64,000 nucleotides of DNA from Commensalibacter papalotli (ex Servin-Garciduenas et al. 2014) (lineage in GTDB: Bacteria; Pseudomonadota; Alphaproteobacteria; Acetobacterales; Acetobacteraceae), in NCBI RefSeq assembly GCF_000527695.1, contig NZ_ATSX01000003.1, positions 62,001 to 126,000 on the forward strand, given 5' to 3'. The notes beneath the pieces were generated by a model. That model was not told the DNA's origin and ran no database searches. It was given only the letters and a program-made list of their open reading frames with translations. Of the stretch, positions 35,204 through 44,035 are shown piece by piece (the first letter of the stretch is position 1; each line of letters starts with the position of its first letter). The position numbers and the translations under genes were made by a program.

Positions 35204-35959
35204 TTATATATTCAAAGCCCATTGATAAGCCTCTTGCCATGTATACATACATGGCATAGGCTCCATGCTTGGTCTTCGAATTAGAATAACAGGAATATGT
35301 AATTTTCGAGCTGCACTAATCTTTGCATAAACTGTTTTACCACCAGAATTCTTACTGATAATATAATCAATTTGATATTGCTTTAAAAATGCGATTTCAT
35401 CTGCTTCACTAAATGGCCCTTTAGCCTGAATAAGCTGGGCATTATCAGGGATATATATGTCTTCTGGCCTATCAACACTGCGTATCCAATAATGATGCGG
35501 TATCTTGCATTCTTTAAAAGTAAGTAGCTCTTTACGCCCAATTGTTACAAAAACATTTTTAGGATACTGACCTAATGCTGTAACTGCATCTTGTGGGCTG
35601 TTAACTTCACACCAAATATCCCCGTTTTCTTTAACCCAAGCTGGTCGTCCTAAACGTAAAAAAGCAGTATTTGTTATTTGTGCAGCGTGATAAGCATTTC
35701 GGGTAATTTGTTGTGCAAAAGGATGAGTGGCATCAATAATCGCATCTATATGATGATTTTTAATCCATTCTGCCATTTTTATCATCCCACCAAATCCACC
35801 TATTCTTATTTGAACCTGTGGTGGTAAAACTGGATTTTTAGTTACACCAGCCAATGAAAAAAAAATATTAAATTTATCTTGATTAACAGCGTTTTTAGTA
35901 AAATTAGAGGCTTCTGTGGTTCCTCCTAATAATAAAATTTTTTTCTGAATTTTATACAT
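35204..35959 (-). CDS. cobK: Precorrin-6A reductase CobK
   Basis: CobK reduces precorrin-6A to dihydroprecorrin-6A with NADPH. The 251-aa product has the family motifs KILLLGGTTEASN, the GGFGG turn, IDATHPFAQQIT, LRLGRPAW and VTIGRKEL. A late SKNSGG-KTYAK-like block (IISKNSGGKTVYAKI) follows. It is a single leftward gene separated from cobL by 334 bp, while its usual partners cobL, cobE and cobM run rightward. Confidence 0.94.
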   Translation of the reverse strand: MYKIQKKILLLGGTTEASNFTKNAVNQDKFNIFFSLAGVTKNPVLPPQVQIRIGGFGGMIKMAEWIKNHHIDAIIDATHPFAQQITRNAYHAAQITNTAFLRLGRPAWVKENGDIWCEVNSPQDAVTALGQYPKNVFVTIGRKELLTFKECKIPHHYWIRSVDRPEDIYIPDNAQLIQAKGPFSEADEIAFLKQYQIDYIISKNSGGKTVYAKISAARKLHIPVILIRRPSMEPMPCMYTWQEAYQWALNI

Positions 35960-36293
35960 CTATTCAATAACATATCTAGGTAACTATACGTTATAGTAAG
36001 CTATATACAAAACGAATACCAGTGTATAAAAAAAGAATATAAGCTTTCTAAGAAGAATTTATCCCCATATGAGCTGCTTAAATAGCGAATTGGTGATATT
36101 TTATAAAATCTGGAAAAACCTTGATTATCCTTTAGCTGACAGTCCAGTTTGGCACAAAAAACATGAACATATTCTATCAAAAAACATGTTAATATTTTTA
36201 TTAAGCTATTTTATTAAAAATTAGATAAATAGAATAATACATCATATAAACCATACATGTTTTATGTTACAATAAGAGGCGTTTTTATTTGAA
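35960..36293. promoter_or_regulatory. Divergent cobK/cobL intergenic region
   Basis: This AT-rich gap must hold the promoters of cobK (leftward) and cobL-E-M (rightward). I see no cobalamin riboswitch box in it. A 51-codon reading frame at 36069-36224 is listed separately. GAGG lies 14 bases before the cobL ATG. Confidence 0.4.
36069..36224 (+). CDS. Possible small ORF of 51 codons
   Basis: The frame encodes a 51-aa peptide with protein-like text (KIWKNLDYPLADSPVWHKKHEH) and a hydrophobic end (MLIFLLSYFIKN). There is no clear ribosome site before the ATG. It could be a remnant of a longer gene or chance. Confidence 0.25.
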   Translation: MSCLNSELVIFYKIWKNLDYPLADSPVWHKKHEHILSKNMLIFLLSYFIKN

Positions 36294-37523
36294 ATGAAAA
36301 ATAATGACTTTGTTAAAGCATTTTTAAGTATTATTGGCATTAGTGAAAATGGTATCGATCAAATTTGCCACACCGCAAAAAAACGTATTCAACAAGCTAG
36401 CCTAGTTATCGGCGGAAAACGTCACCTTACCCTTGCTGATAGGTTGATAAATGGGGAAAAACAAACCTGGTCCAATCCAATTCAACACTCTTTACAAGCT
36501 ATGATAGAAGTAAAACCAAGCCCCGTAGTAATTTTAGCATCCGGAGATCCTTTCTGGTATGGTATCGGCCCTCTAGCTATAAATAATTTAACCCATAAAG
36601 AATGGGAAAGCTTTCCTGCCATTTCCTCTTATACATTAGCTTGCAATGCACTTGGTTGGCATGGACAACATATCCAAACGGTTTCTTTATGTGGACGTCC
36701 CATAGAAACATTACGTCCTGCCTTAACTCCTTATCGACGATTATTGATCTTATCCGCTGATTCGCAAACACCCCATCAAATACATCAAAAGCTACAAGAA
36801 TGGAGCATATCCTATAAAAATTTTTATATTTTAGAAGCTCTTGGTGGGCCTAACGAAAATATCCATCAACTTTCTCAAAACACCCCCATCCCTAATAATA
36901 TCTATCCTTTAAATATGGTTGCGCTTGAATTAGATAATTTTATTCCCTTACCTTTTACACATGGGCGAGAAGATCATTGGTTTAACAATGATGGTCAACT
37001 GACAAAGCAAGCTATTCGTTCCAATACGTTATCTGCACTACAACCCTATCCAGGTGCATTATTATGGGATATTGGCACTGGGTCTGGCTCTATTGCGATT
37101 GAATGGATCTTAAGCCATCCTACTTGTAAAGCAATCGCCATAGAACCACACGCTGATCGTGCCAAACGTGCAAAAGAAAATGCAGTTGAACTGGGCGTGC
37201 CATCCTTACAAATCATTGAAGACAAAGCCCCTGAAGCATTACAGAATTTACCTAGGCCGAATGCTATTTTTATTGGTGGAGGATTAACCTCACCACAATT
37301 ACTAGAAACCGTTTGGGACGCTCTACAACCATTGGGAAGGTTAGTCATCAACTCTGTAACAATCGAAGGTGATAGCTTACTATTTAAAGCCCAACAAGAA
37401 TGGGGCGGCGAAATTACTCGCCTCCATATAGAGCATTACGAACCATTGGGGCAATATCACGGCTTTAAACCTGCCCGTGCCATTACTCAATATGTTGTTG
37501 TCAAACCGTCAGACACACTATGA
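36294..37523 (+). CDS. cobL: Precorrin-6Y C5,15-methyltransferase (decarboxylating) CobL
   Basis: CobL methylates C5 and C15 and decarboxylates the C12 acetate, giving precorrin-8X. The 409-aa fusion has an N-terminal CbiE-like domain (LSIIGISENGIDQIC, SLVIGGKRHL, LASGDPFWYGIG). Its C-terminal CbiT-like domain has the SAM motif LWDIGTGSGSIAIEWI near residue 257 and FIGGGLTSPQLLE. About 10 extra residues lead the protein compared with typical CobL. It is the first gene of cobL-cobE-cobM, with an ATGA overlap into cobE. Confidence 0.94.
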   Translation: MKNNDFVKAFLSIIGISENGIDQICHTAKKRIQQASLVIGGKRHLTLADRLINGEKQTWSNPIQHSLQAMIEVKPSPVVILASGDPFWYGIGPLAINNLTHKEWESFPAISSYTLACNALGWHGQHIQTVSLCGRPIETLRPALTPYRRLLILSADSQTPHQIHQKLQEWSISYKNFYILEALGGPNENIHQLSQNTPIPNNIYPLNMVALELDNFIPLPFTHGREDHWFNNDGQLTKQAIRSNTLSALQPYPGALLWDIGTGSGSIAIEWILSHPTCKAIAIEPHADRAKRAKENAVELGVPSLQIIEDKAPEALQNLPRPNAIFIGGGLTSPQLLETVWDALQPLGRLVINSVTIEGDSLLFKAQQEWGGEITRLHIEHYEPLGQYHGFKPARAITQYVVVKPSDTL

Positions 37524-37912
37524 CGCACTTACAACCTGCTATCATCGGCATGGGATTCTCCAAAAAAAGCACTGCGATTAGTCTAAAAGAAACTTTAGAT
37601 TGTTTTTTAAAACAACATCAATATACATTAATAACCTTGGCGCTTGCCGCGTTTAAACAGCAAGATCAAAATACACTTCAATTACAAACTCTAATAGATG
37701 CTCCTGTGCATTATATTTCCTATGAAACCTTAAAAAATTTGCAACCTCAATGCCAAAGCTATTCCCCTATGGCAGCACACCATATTGGACTAGGCGCTGT
37801 TGCCGAAGCCTGTGTCTTAGCAATGATGGGTCAAAATGATCATTTACTGATCCCTAAAATCATTTATAACAAAGTTAGTTTTTCCGTAGCCCTTAAAGGA
37901 GACCCTTCATGA
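37520..37912 (+). CDS. cobE: Cobalamin biosynthesis protein CobE
   Basis: A 130-aa protein related to the C-terminal domain of CbiG. CobE is required in the aerobic pathway but its reaction is not settled. Recognisable pieces are the early IIGMGFSKKSTAISL, a mid hydrophobic strand and the late HHIGLGAVAEACVLAM with a basic end. ATGA overlaps link it to both cobL and cobM, so the three are probably translated as one unit. Confidence 0.85.
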   Translation: MTHLQPAIIGMGFSKKSTAISLKETLDCFLKQHQYTLITLALAAFKQQDQNTLQLQTLIDAPVHYISYETLKNLQPQCQSYSPMAAHHIGLGAVAEACVLAMMGQNDHLLIPKIIYNKVSFSVALKGDPS

Positions 37913-38664
37913 CTGTTCATTTCATTGGTGCTGGCCCTGGTGCTGTGGATTTATTAACCCTACGTGGGCATAAAATCCTTTCTGAAAGTTCTATATGCCT
38001 CTATGCAGGATCTATTGTCCCCAAGGAAATGTTAGATTTCTGCCCTTCCGATGCCACTTTGATTGACACAGCTCCACTAAATCTTGATCAAATTGAAGCA
38101 GAATATATCAAAGCGCATAAAGCAGGCCAAGATATTGCTCGCCTTCATTCTGGAGATCTGTCCGTTTATAGTGCCGTTTCTGAGCAAATTCGCCGTCTGC
38201 AAAAGCATAATATTCCCTATACCTTAACGCCTGGTGTTCCCGCTTTTGCCGCCGCTGCTGCTTTGATAGAAAAAGAACTTACAGTACCAGAAGTCGCTCA
38301 ATCTGTGGTAATAACCCGCATTTCAGGCAGAGCTTCAACCATGCCTGCATCTGAAACTTTAGAAAACTTTGCCAAAACAGGTTGCACCTTGGTTTTACAC
38401 TTGGCAATTCATCGTCTAGAGGAAATCGTTGAACGCTTAGTCCCATTTTATGGAACAGATTGTCCTGTTGTAATTGCCGCCAGAGTCACTTGGGAAAATG
38501 AACAGATTTTAAAGGGAACCCTCGGCACGATACTTGAGCAGTTCAACCAACAACCTATCGAGCGCACTGCTCTGATTATGGTAGGGCGTGCTTTACATGA
38601 TCAACATGTAACCGAAAGTGCGCTATATAGTATCGAATATCAACGACGGTTTAAAGTTATTTAA
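37909..38664 (+). CDS. cobM: Precorrin-4 C11-methyltransferase CobM
   Basis: CobM methylates C11 of precorrin-4 to precorrin-5. The 251-aa tetrapyrrole methylase has VHFIGAGPGAVDLLTLRG at the start, CLYAGSIVPKEML, RLHSGDLSVYSAVSEQ and LTPGVPAFAAAAALI. The characteristic VVITRISGRASTMP follows. It is the last gene of the cobL-E-M operon. Confidence 0.95.
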   Translation: MTVHFIGAGPGAVDLLTLRGHKILSESSICLYAGSIVPKEMLDFCPSDATLIDTAPLNLDQIEAEYIKAHKAGQDIARLHSGDLSVYSAVSEQIRRLQKHNIPYTLTPGVPAFAAAAALIEKELTVPEVAQSVVITRISGRASTMPASETLENFAKTGCTLVLHLAIHRLEEIVERLVPFYGTDCPVVIAARVTWENEQILKGTLGTILEQFNQQPIERTALIMVGRALHDQHVTESALYSIEYQRRFKVI

Positions 38665-38786
38665 AAAGTAAAAGTTGCAAGTTTTTATTGATAAATTTGA
38701 AAAAACACTAGGATTTACTACTTGTTTTGTAATCAACACAACAAAGTAACCTGTTTTTATTTTTTCAAATTAATAGGATAGCAAAA

Positions 38787-39237
38787 ATGATTACTTACTG
38801 GTACATGCAAATGCACCCTGATGATACATCCTATGCTGATAAATATCTTTGTAGCATTCTCGAACATAATAAATTTATAGTTCTAGGCCAATGGGAAAAG
38901 CGAAAAAGGGGAAATTGCTATATCACAATTCAAGAATGATATGTCTATAAACGATATAGTAGCAATAAAAAATGATGCTAGATTAATAGCATTAGTTCAA
39001 ATCATCGGTGGAGCATATGAGCTACATGAAGATGAAGATTCGAAGACAAAATGGATTGTACATAGACAACCAATTAGAGTTCTAGATTGGGAGCTGTGGG
39101 GAGAAAAATTACCACAACCAAGAGGAACTCTGGAAAAATGTGCTAATAGTGATGCCGATACTACAAAAGTCATAAAAGAGTGGCATGAACGTGTAGAGGA
39201 AAACCTTAAAAAACGAGAGATACCAACATCCGTTTGA
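38787..39237 (+). pseudogene. Frameshifted PUA/EVE-like domain gene
   Basis: An ATG at 38787 begins MITYWYMQMHPDDTSYADKY and the frame stops at 38937. From about 38897 the sense continues one frame over: SEKGEIAISQFKNDMSIND, VAIKNDARLIALVQIIGGAYEL, WIVHRQPIRVLDW, ending at 39237. Removing one A from the A-run at 38895-38900 restores a single reading frame of about 149 aa. The W-x-M-Q-H-P start and VQIIGGAYEL recall EVE/PUA-like modules found with McrB-type restriction proteins, but that is tentative. Confidence 0.7.
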
Positions 39238-39247
39238 ATCTAAAATA

Positions 39248-40336
39248 TCAAGATAAATGAATACCATTCGCCACTATACCATGGCATTGTCCTTGCCGAT
39301 CAAATAAGAGTATTTCTAACTCTATAGATACAGGATCAAGCACTTGCTGAGCTATTTTTAATGCTTGCTCAGCAACAAAGTCCCCCAAAGAAATTATTCC
39401 CTGACACAAAGAAAATACCTCAGCCGTAGTATTGGCTTTTCTTATCTGAGATACTAGATCTTCATCAGCACCAAGCTGTACCACCCATTCAACTAGCAAG
39501 TTCAGATCCACAGAGGAACGTTTAGAGTGTAAATCCAAATGCCCTTGGGCGAGTTTAGTCATTTTCGCAACCCCGCCAGCCAATGTTAGCTTTTTCACAG
39601 GATGGGTTTTAATATATTTTAAAACTCCACCTGCAAAATCACCCATTTCTATCAAAGCACTTTCAGGAGCATCGTACAGTTTTTGCGCAGCTCTTTCCGA
39701 TACATTGCCTGTCGAAGCAATTAAATGATCTATTCCCTCTGCACGTGCTACATCAATCCCACGATGAATACTGGCAATCCATGCCGCACAAGAAAACGGC
39801 ACAACAATTCCTGTCGTCCCTAGAATAGACAGCCCACCCAAGATTCCCAAACGCGGATTCATTGTCTTTAGGGCAATTTCTTTACCATTCGTCACTCCAA
39901 TGGTCACCTCAGCATCAGGATCAGCTGTAATTTCTGCCAAAGCATTGCAAATCATTTGTCTGGGCACAGGATTAATTGCAGGCTCACCAACAGCCAAAGG
40001 TAATCCAGGCTTAGTAATCGTACCAACACCCTCACCTGCTTTAAAAACAATACCTTCACCTTTGGCTCTCTTTTTAATTTGCACTATAATTTCTGCGCCG
40101 TGTGTGACATCAGGATCATCACCTGCATCCTTAATCACCGATGCAATCGCACAATTGGCACTAATAATTTCTTTTTTTAACAGAAAAAAAGTAACTTTTT
40201 TACCTTGTGGCAGGGTAATCTCTACACAATCCAAGAAAAAACCATTATGTATGGCATGATAAGCAGCTTTGGCAGCAGCTGTTGCACAAGCTCCCGTTGT
40301 CCATCCATATCGTAATTGTTTATTCTCTTGGTTCAT
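39248..40336 (-). CDS. cbiD: Cobalt-precorrin-5B (C1)-methyltransferase CbiD
   Basis: CbiD methylates C1 of the corrin macrocycle. The 362-aa product has the family signature LRYGWTTGACATAAAKAA at the N-terminus, DAGDDPDVTHGAEI, KAGEGVGTITKPGLPLAVGEPAINP and GGLSILGTTGIVVPFS. It is the type usual in the anaerobic route, yet it stands among aerobic-route genes (cobG, cobN) with no CobF in view. Its start codon is only 22 bp from the divergent cobB start. Confidence 0.94.
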   Translation of the reverse strand: MNQENKQLRYGWTTGACATAAAKAAYHAIHNGFFLDCVEITLPQGKKVTFFLLKKEIISANCAIASVIKDAGDDPDVTHGAEIIVQIKKRAKGEGIVFKAGEGVGTITKPGLPLAVGEPAINPVPRQMICNALAEITADPDAEVTIGVTNGKEIALKTMNPRLGILGGLSILGTTGIVVPFSCAAWIASIHRGIDVARAEGIDHLIASTGNVSERAAQKLYDAPESALIEMGDFAGGVLKYIKTHPVKKLTLAGGVAKMTKLAQGHLDLHSKRSSVDLNLLVEWVVQLGADEDLVSQIRKANTTAEVFSLCQGIISLGDFVAEQALKIAQQVLDPVSIELEILLFDRQGQCHGIVANGIHLS

Positions 40337-40358
40337 TTAATTTCCTATAAAGCAAACT

Positions 40359-41675
40359 ATGACGCATTCTGAACAAAACGCAAAGGGGTTCATTATCGCT
40401 GCCCCGAAATCTGCCAGTGGCAAAACCACAATCACCTTGGGGTTACTAACTGCCTTGCGACGCAGAAATATCAAAGTACATGCGGCAAAATCAGGGCCAG
40501 ATTATATTGATCCCGCCTTTCATAGTGTTGCAACACAAGCCACCTCTTTTAATCTAGATAGCTGGGCAATGCCACCTGATTTACTGGATTATCTTTTTGC
40601 TTCTACGCTTAACGATACTGACATAACCATCATAGAATCATCAATGGGGTTTTTTGACGGTATTGAAACTGAAAATGGCAAACGCGGTTGTGGAGCAGAT
40701 TTAGCAGAACGTTATAAACTGCCTGTTATTTTAGTAATGGACGTTACAGGACAAGCCCAATCTGCTGCTGCTATTGCTTATGGCTTTGCCAATATTAATC
40801 CAAATATTCAAGTCAAAGGGGTTATTTTAAATAATGTTGCCTCTCCTCGCCACCTTGCCAGCACCGAGGCCGCACTAAAACGCATTCATATTCCTGTGCT
40901 GGGATCAATTCCACGCGATCCATCTTTGCATTTGCCTGCACGACATTTAGGGTTAATTCAAGCCGAAGAACATCATGATTTAGATCAACATTTAAATCAC
41001 CTTGCTGATATTGCGGAACAACATATTAATATTAACGCATTACTCAATCTTGATACGACAATTACTATTCCTAAAACTTCACCCGTTACTGCCTTACTAC
41101 CACTCGGACAGCATATCGCCATTGCAAAAGATATCGCTTTTAGTTTTATCTATCCACATATTCTTGATGGATGGATAAACCAAGGAGCAAACATTCACTT
41201 TTTTTCTCCTATGAATAACGAAGCTCCACCCGAGCACTGTGATGTTTGCTGGCTTCCTGGAGGCTATCCTGAACTTTATGCAGGGCAACTTGCAAATCAA
41301 ACAAACTTCATCCAAGGTATGCAGCATTTTTCCCTTACACGTCCTGTACACGGTGAATGCGGAGGCTATATGGTGATGGGAAATAGGTTAGTTGATAAAG
41401 ATGGTGTTTCTCATCACATGCTGGGGCTATTAAGCCATTCATGTAGCTATGAAAAACGTAAGATGCATCTGGGCTATCGCAAGGCAACCCTGAATACACC
41501 TAAACAAGAATTGATACACGGGCATGAGTTTCATTATGCCACTGTTATTGACCCTGGGCATGATCTTGCTTATGCTACGCTTACCGACGGCACAGGAAAC
41601 CCTATTGGGGCAGAGGGTGGACGGCGAAACCATATTACAGGCTGTTTTTTCCATAGTATTGCATTACAACCATGA
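40359..41675 (+). CDS. cobB: Cobyrinate a,c-diamide synthase CobB
   Basis: CobB amidates side chains a and c of hydrogenobyrinate with glutamine and ATP. The 438-aa protein has the P-loop APKSASGKTT (15-24), AKSGPDYIDPAFH and FFDGIE. Its C-terminal amidotransferase domain has nucleophile C334 in HGECGGYMVMG and the late histidine in GHEFHYA. The stop overlaps the cobT start by four bases (ATGA). The ribosome site is weak and the upstream gap very short. Confidence 0.95.
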   Translation: MTHSEQNAKGFIIAAPKSASGKTTITLGLLTALRRRNIKVHAAKSGPDYIDPAFHSVATQATSFNLDSWAMPPDLLDYLFASTLNDTDITIIESSMGFFDGIETENGKRGCGADLAERYKLPVILVMDVTGQAQSAAAIAYGFANINPNIQVKGVILNNVASPRHLASTEAALKRIHIPVLGSIPRDPSLHLPARHLGLIQAEEHHDLDQHLNHLADIAEQHININALLNLDTTITIPKTSPVTALLPLGQHIAIAKDIAFSFIYPHILDGWINQGANIHFFSPMNNEAPPEHCDVCWLPGGYPELYAGQLANQTNFIQGMQHFSLTRPVHGECGGYMVMGNRLVDKDGVSHHMLGLLSHSCSYEKRKMHLGYRKATLNTPKQELIHGHEFHYATVIDPGHDLAYATLTDGTGNPIGAEGGRRNHITGCFFHSIALQP

Positions 41676-42691
41676 AAAATTTTGAAACATTAGATCAATT
41701 ACGCCAAGCATGTACCGAGCTACCTGCTAAAGATGACGCTAGCGAACAAGCGACCTATAAACGTCAGGCAACTTTATTGAAACCCCCTGGAAGTCTGGGC
41801 GAATTAGAAAACCTTGTTGGATGGTTAGCTGCATGGCAAAAAAAATCTATACCAACCTTGGATCGTATTTGTATCATCATTTTCGCTGGTAATCACGGTG
41901 TTACAGCGGAGAACGTTACCCCTTATCATTCAAATATTACTGAAATGATGATTGCCCAAATTAATCAAGGGGGGGCTGCTATTAATCAACTTGCAAAAAA
42001 TGCCAACGTAGAATTGCGCGTTATTCCCGTCAATAATTTAGACCCTACAGAGAATATTTGCCAAGCACCAGCGATGACAGAAAAACAGTTTTTACAAGCC
42101 GTTAAAGCTGGATACAACGCAGTGACCCCTAATATTGACTTACTTTGTTTGGGTGAAGTCGGCATTGGGAATACTACTATTGCCGCAGCACTCAGTGCAG
42201 CTTTATATGGTGGAGATGGGGCTCAATGGGTCAGCAAAGGTACAAGCACGGCAACAGAACATACAGATAACAAGCAAAAAGCTGTTGATAAAGCTCTTGC
42301 TTTGCATGAGACAGCTCTTGGTGATCCTCTAGAAGTTTGTCGACGTTTGGGTGGGTACGAGCATGCAGCGCTACTCGGTGCAGTGTTGGCCGCCCGTCAT
42401 TTAAATATCCCTGTTTTACTGGATGGATTTGTTTGCACAGCAGCCGTTGCCGCATTGCAAAAATTAAATCAAACAGGGTTGGAACATACCAAAATTAGCC
42501 ACCTTTCTGCTGAAAAAGGGCATTTATTACTAGCTGGTAATCTGGGGCTTTACCCTCTGATCGCCTTTAATATGCGTCTGGGAGAAGGAACAGGTGCAGC
42601 AACCATTATTCCGATTTTAAAAGGGGCTTTGGCTTGTTATACAGGCATGAACAGTTTCAAAGATGCTGGTCTCCCCCCTCCTCAAGTATGA
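41672..42691 (+). CDS. cobT: Nicotinate-nucleotide:dimethylbenzimidazole phosphoribosyltransferase CobT
   Basis: CobT makes alpha-ribazole phosphate, the lower-ligand precursor. The 339-aa product has KPPGSLGELENLVGWLAAWQ, FAGNHGVTAENVTPY, GEVGIGNTTIAAAL (near residue 169), VLLDGFVCTAAVAAL, and LRLGEGTGAA-like text (MRLGEGTGAATIIPIL) with the conserved catalytic Glu. The middle gene of cobB-cobT-cobS, with ATGA overlaps at both ends. It is unrelated to the chelatase subunit that shares the name. Confidence 0.96.
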   Translation: MKNFETLDQLRQACTELPAKDDASEQATYKRQATLLKPPGSLGELENLVGWLAAWQKKSIPTLDRICIIIFAGNHGVTAENVTPYHSNITEMMIAQINQGGAAINQLAKNANVELRVIPVNNLDPTENICQAPAMTEKQFLQAVKAGYNAVTPNIDLLCLGEVGIGNTTIAAALSAALYGGDGAQWVSKGTSTATEHTDNKQKAVDKALALHETALGDPLEVCRRLGGYEHAALLGAVLAARHLNIPVLLDGFVCTAAVAALQKLNQTGLEHTKISHLSAEKGHLLLAGNLGLYPLIAFNMRLGEGTGAATIIPILKGALACYTGMNSFKDAGLPPPQV

Positions 42692-43464
42692 TAATAGTTC
42701 TAAGAAAAATTCACGCTGATCTTTATTGTGGGCTATCTTTTTTTACACGCCTACCCGTCCAATGGCTTTATCGGTCAGACTTTCCATTCTCTTTTGGTCG
42801 TGCCATTTGGACATGGCCGTGGGTAGGCTTAATTATTGGCTTAATTATCAGCATTATTTTTAAACTTACTTGCCATCTTATTCCTTCCGCTTGGATTATT
42901 GCTTTCCTGATTTTAGGGATTCAATTTTTGCTTACTGGTGGATTGCATGAAGATGGCTTGGCCGATATGGCCGATGGATTTGGCGGGGGCAAAAATAAGG
43001 AGCATAAATTAGAAATTATGCGAGATAGCCGTTTAGGCAGCTATGGAGTTTTAACTTTATTTATTATATTAGGTTTGCAAGTTAGTGCATTATCTTTTCT
43101 AGCACGCTATAATACAACATATGCTACAATGGTTTTAATCATTACGGCCGTTCTTTCGCGCATTTCAATCTTATTACCAATTTGTTGCAGTCAACCTGCG
43201 CGTTCTAATGGACTTGCCAGTTCGTTAGTCAATATTCCTCGCTCCTCTATCCTCATCGCCATCTTATCAACATTACTCCTTATTTTCGCATTAACTCCAT
43301 GGATGGCAGCAATAGTTTATATAATACTATCAGCACTTATCTCTGCTGGAATCACGCTATACGCACAAAAACATATTGAGGGTTATACAGGCGATATTTT
43401 GGGAGCGATACAAACGCTTGTTGCTACTGGTATTTTAATTACCAGCACAATTTTTACAGTTTAA
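42688..43464 (+). CDS. cobS: Adenosylcobinamide-GDP ribazoletransferase CobS (cobalamin synthase)
   Basis: CobS (CobV) joins adenosylcobinamide-GDP and alpha-ribazole (phosphate) in the inner membrane to give adenosylcobalamin. The start at 42688 (ATGA overlap with cobT) gives a normal N-terminus (LYCGLSFFTRLPV); an in-frame start at 42634 is rejected. Signature: GGLHEDGLADMADGFGGG near residues 90-107, RDSRLGSYG, then several membrane helices and YTGDILGA. The 258-aa protein overlaps the converging cobC gene by 11 bp. Confidence 0.94.
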   Translation: MIIVLRKIHADLYCGLSFFTRLPVQWLYRSDFPFSFGRAIWTWPWVGLIIGLIISIIFKLTCHLIPSAWIIAFLILGIQFLLTGGLHEDGLADMADGFGGGKNKEHKLEIMRDSRLGSYGVLTLFIILGLQVSALSFLARYNTTYATMVLIITAVLSRISILLPICCSQPARSNGLASSLVNIPRSSILIAILSTLLLIFALTPWMAAIVYIILSALISAGITLYAQKHIEGYTGDILGAIQTLVATGILITSTIFTV

Positions 43465-44014
43465 AATCAAAGATTTCTAATTTGCCAAACTCGGGTAACT
43501 CTCCTAGCAACTCTACAGATTTACCAAGAGCAACTTGTCGTAATAACCGTAATGGGCCTGCATGTGAGACAATCAATACATTTTCTTGTTTTTGTTGAAT
43601 TTCTGTCCAAAGCTCTAACACTCTATCATAGAGTATTTGTCCACTTTCACCGCCAGGAACCTGCCATTTCCAAGGTGTTTGAGCCCAATCATCAATTAAT
43701 TCTTTTGGTAAATCATCCCATAGTTTTCCTTCCCAATGGCCAAAATGAAACTCAAGTAAACGGTTATCTGTTTTACAAAAAAGTTGATATTTTTCGGCTA
43801 TTTTTTGTGCCAATTTTAAGCATCGAGATAAAGGGGAAGCATAAATTGTTATATTTTGAAAATTATCAGGTAAAATAGCATATTGCTCCCAATGTTCTTT
43901 CAAAGGAACATCCATATGCCCATAACATAAACCCACAGGAACATCGACAGGAGGATGACGCATAAGCCCAATTTTATAACAGACTTGTTTTTTTCTAATA
44001 TTCATATCAGTCAT
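43454..44014 (-). CDS. cobC: Alpha-ribazole phosphatase-like histidine phosphatase (CobC)
   Basis: A 186-aa member of the histidine phosphatase superfamily. The catalytic RH is in GLMRHPPVDVP near residue 18, followed by GLCYGHMDVPL, YASPLSRCLKLAQ, EFHFGHWEGK and a late catalytic histidine in VSHAGPLR. Position beside cobS and the CYGHMDVPL text favour alpha-ribazole-5'-phosphate phosphatase, the last step of nucleotide-loop synthesis. It overlaps cobS by 11 bp at the 3' ends. Confidence 0.85.
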   Translation of the reverse strand: MTDMNIRKKQVCYKIGLMRHPPVDVPVGLCYGHMDVPLKEHWEQYAILPDNFQNITIYASPLSRCLKLAQKIAEKYQLFCKTDNRLLEFHFGHWEGKLWDDLPKELIDDWAQTPWKWQVPGGESGQILYDRVLELWTEIQQKQENVLIVSHAGPLRLLRQVALGKSVELLGELPEFGKLEIFDFKL

Positions 44015-44035
44015 TATATATTAAAATCACATAAT

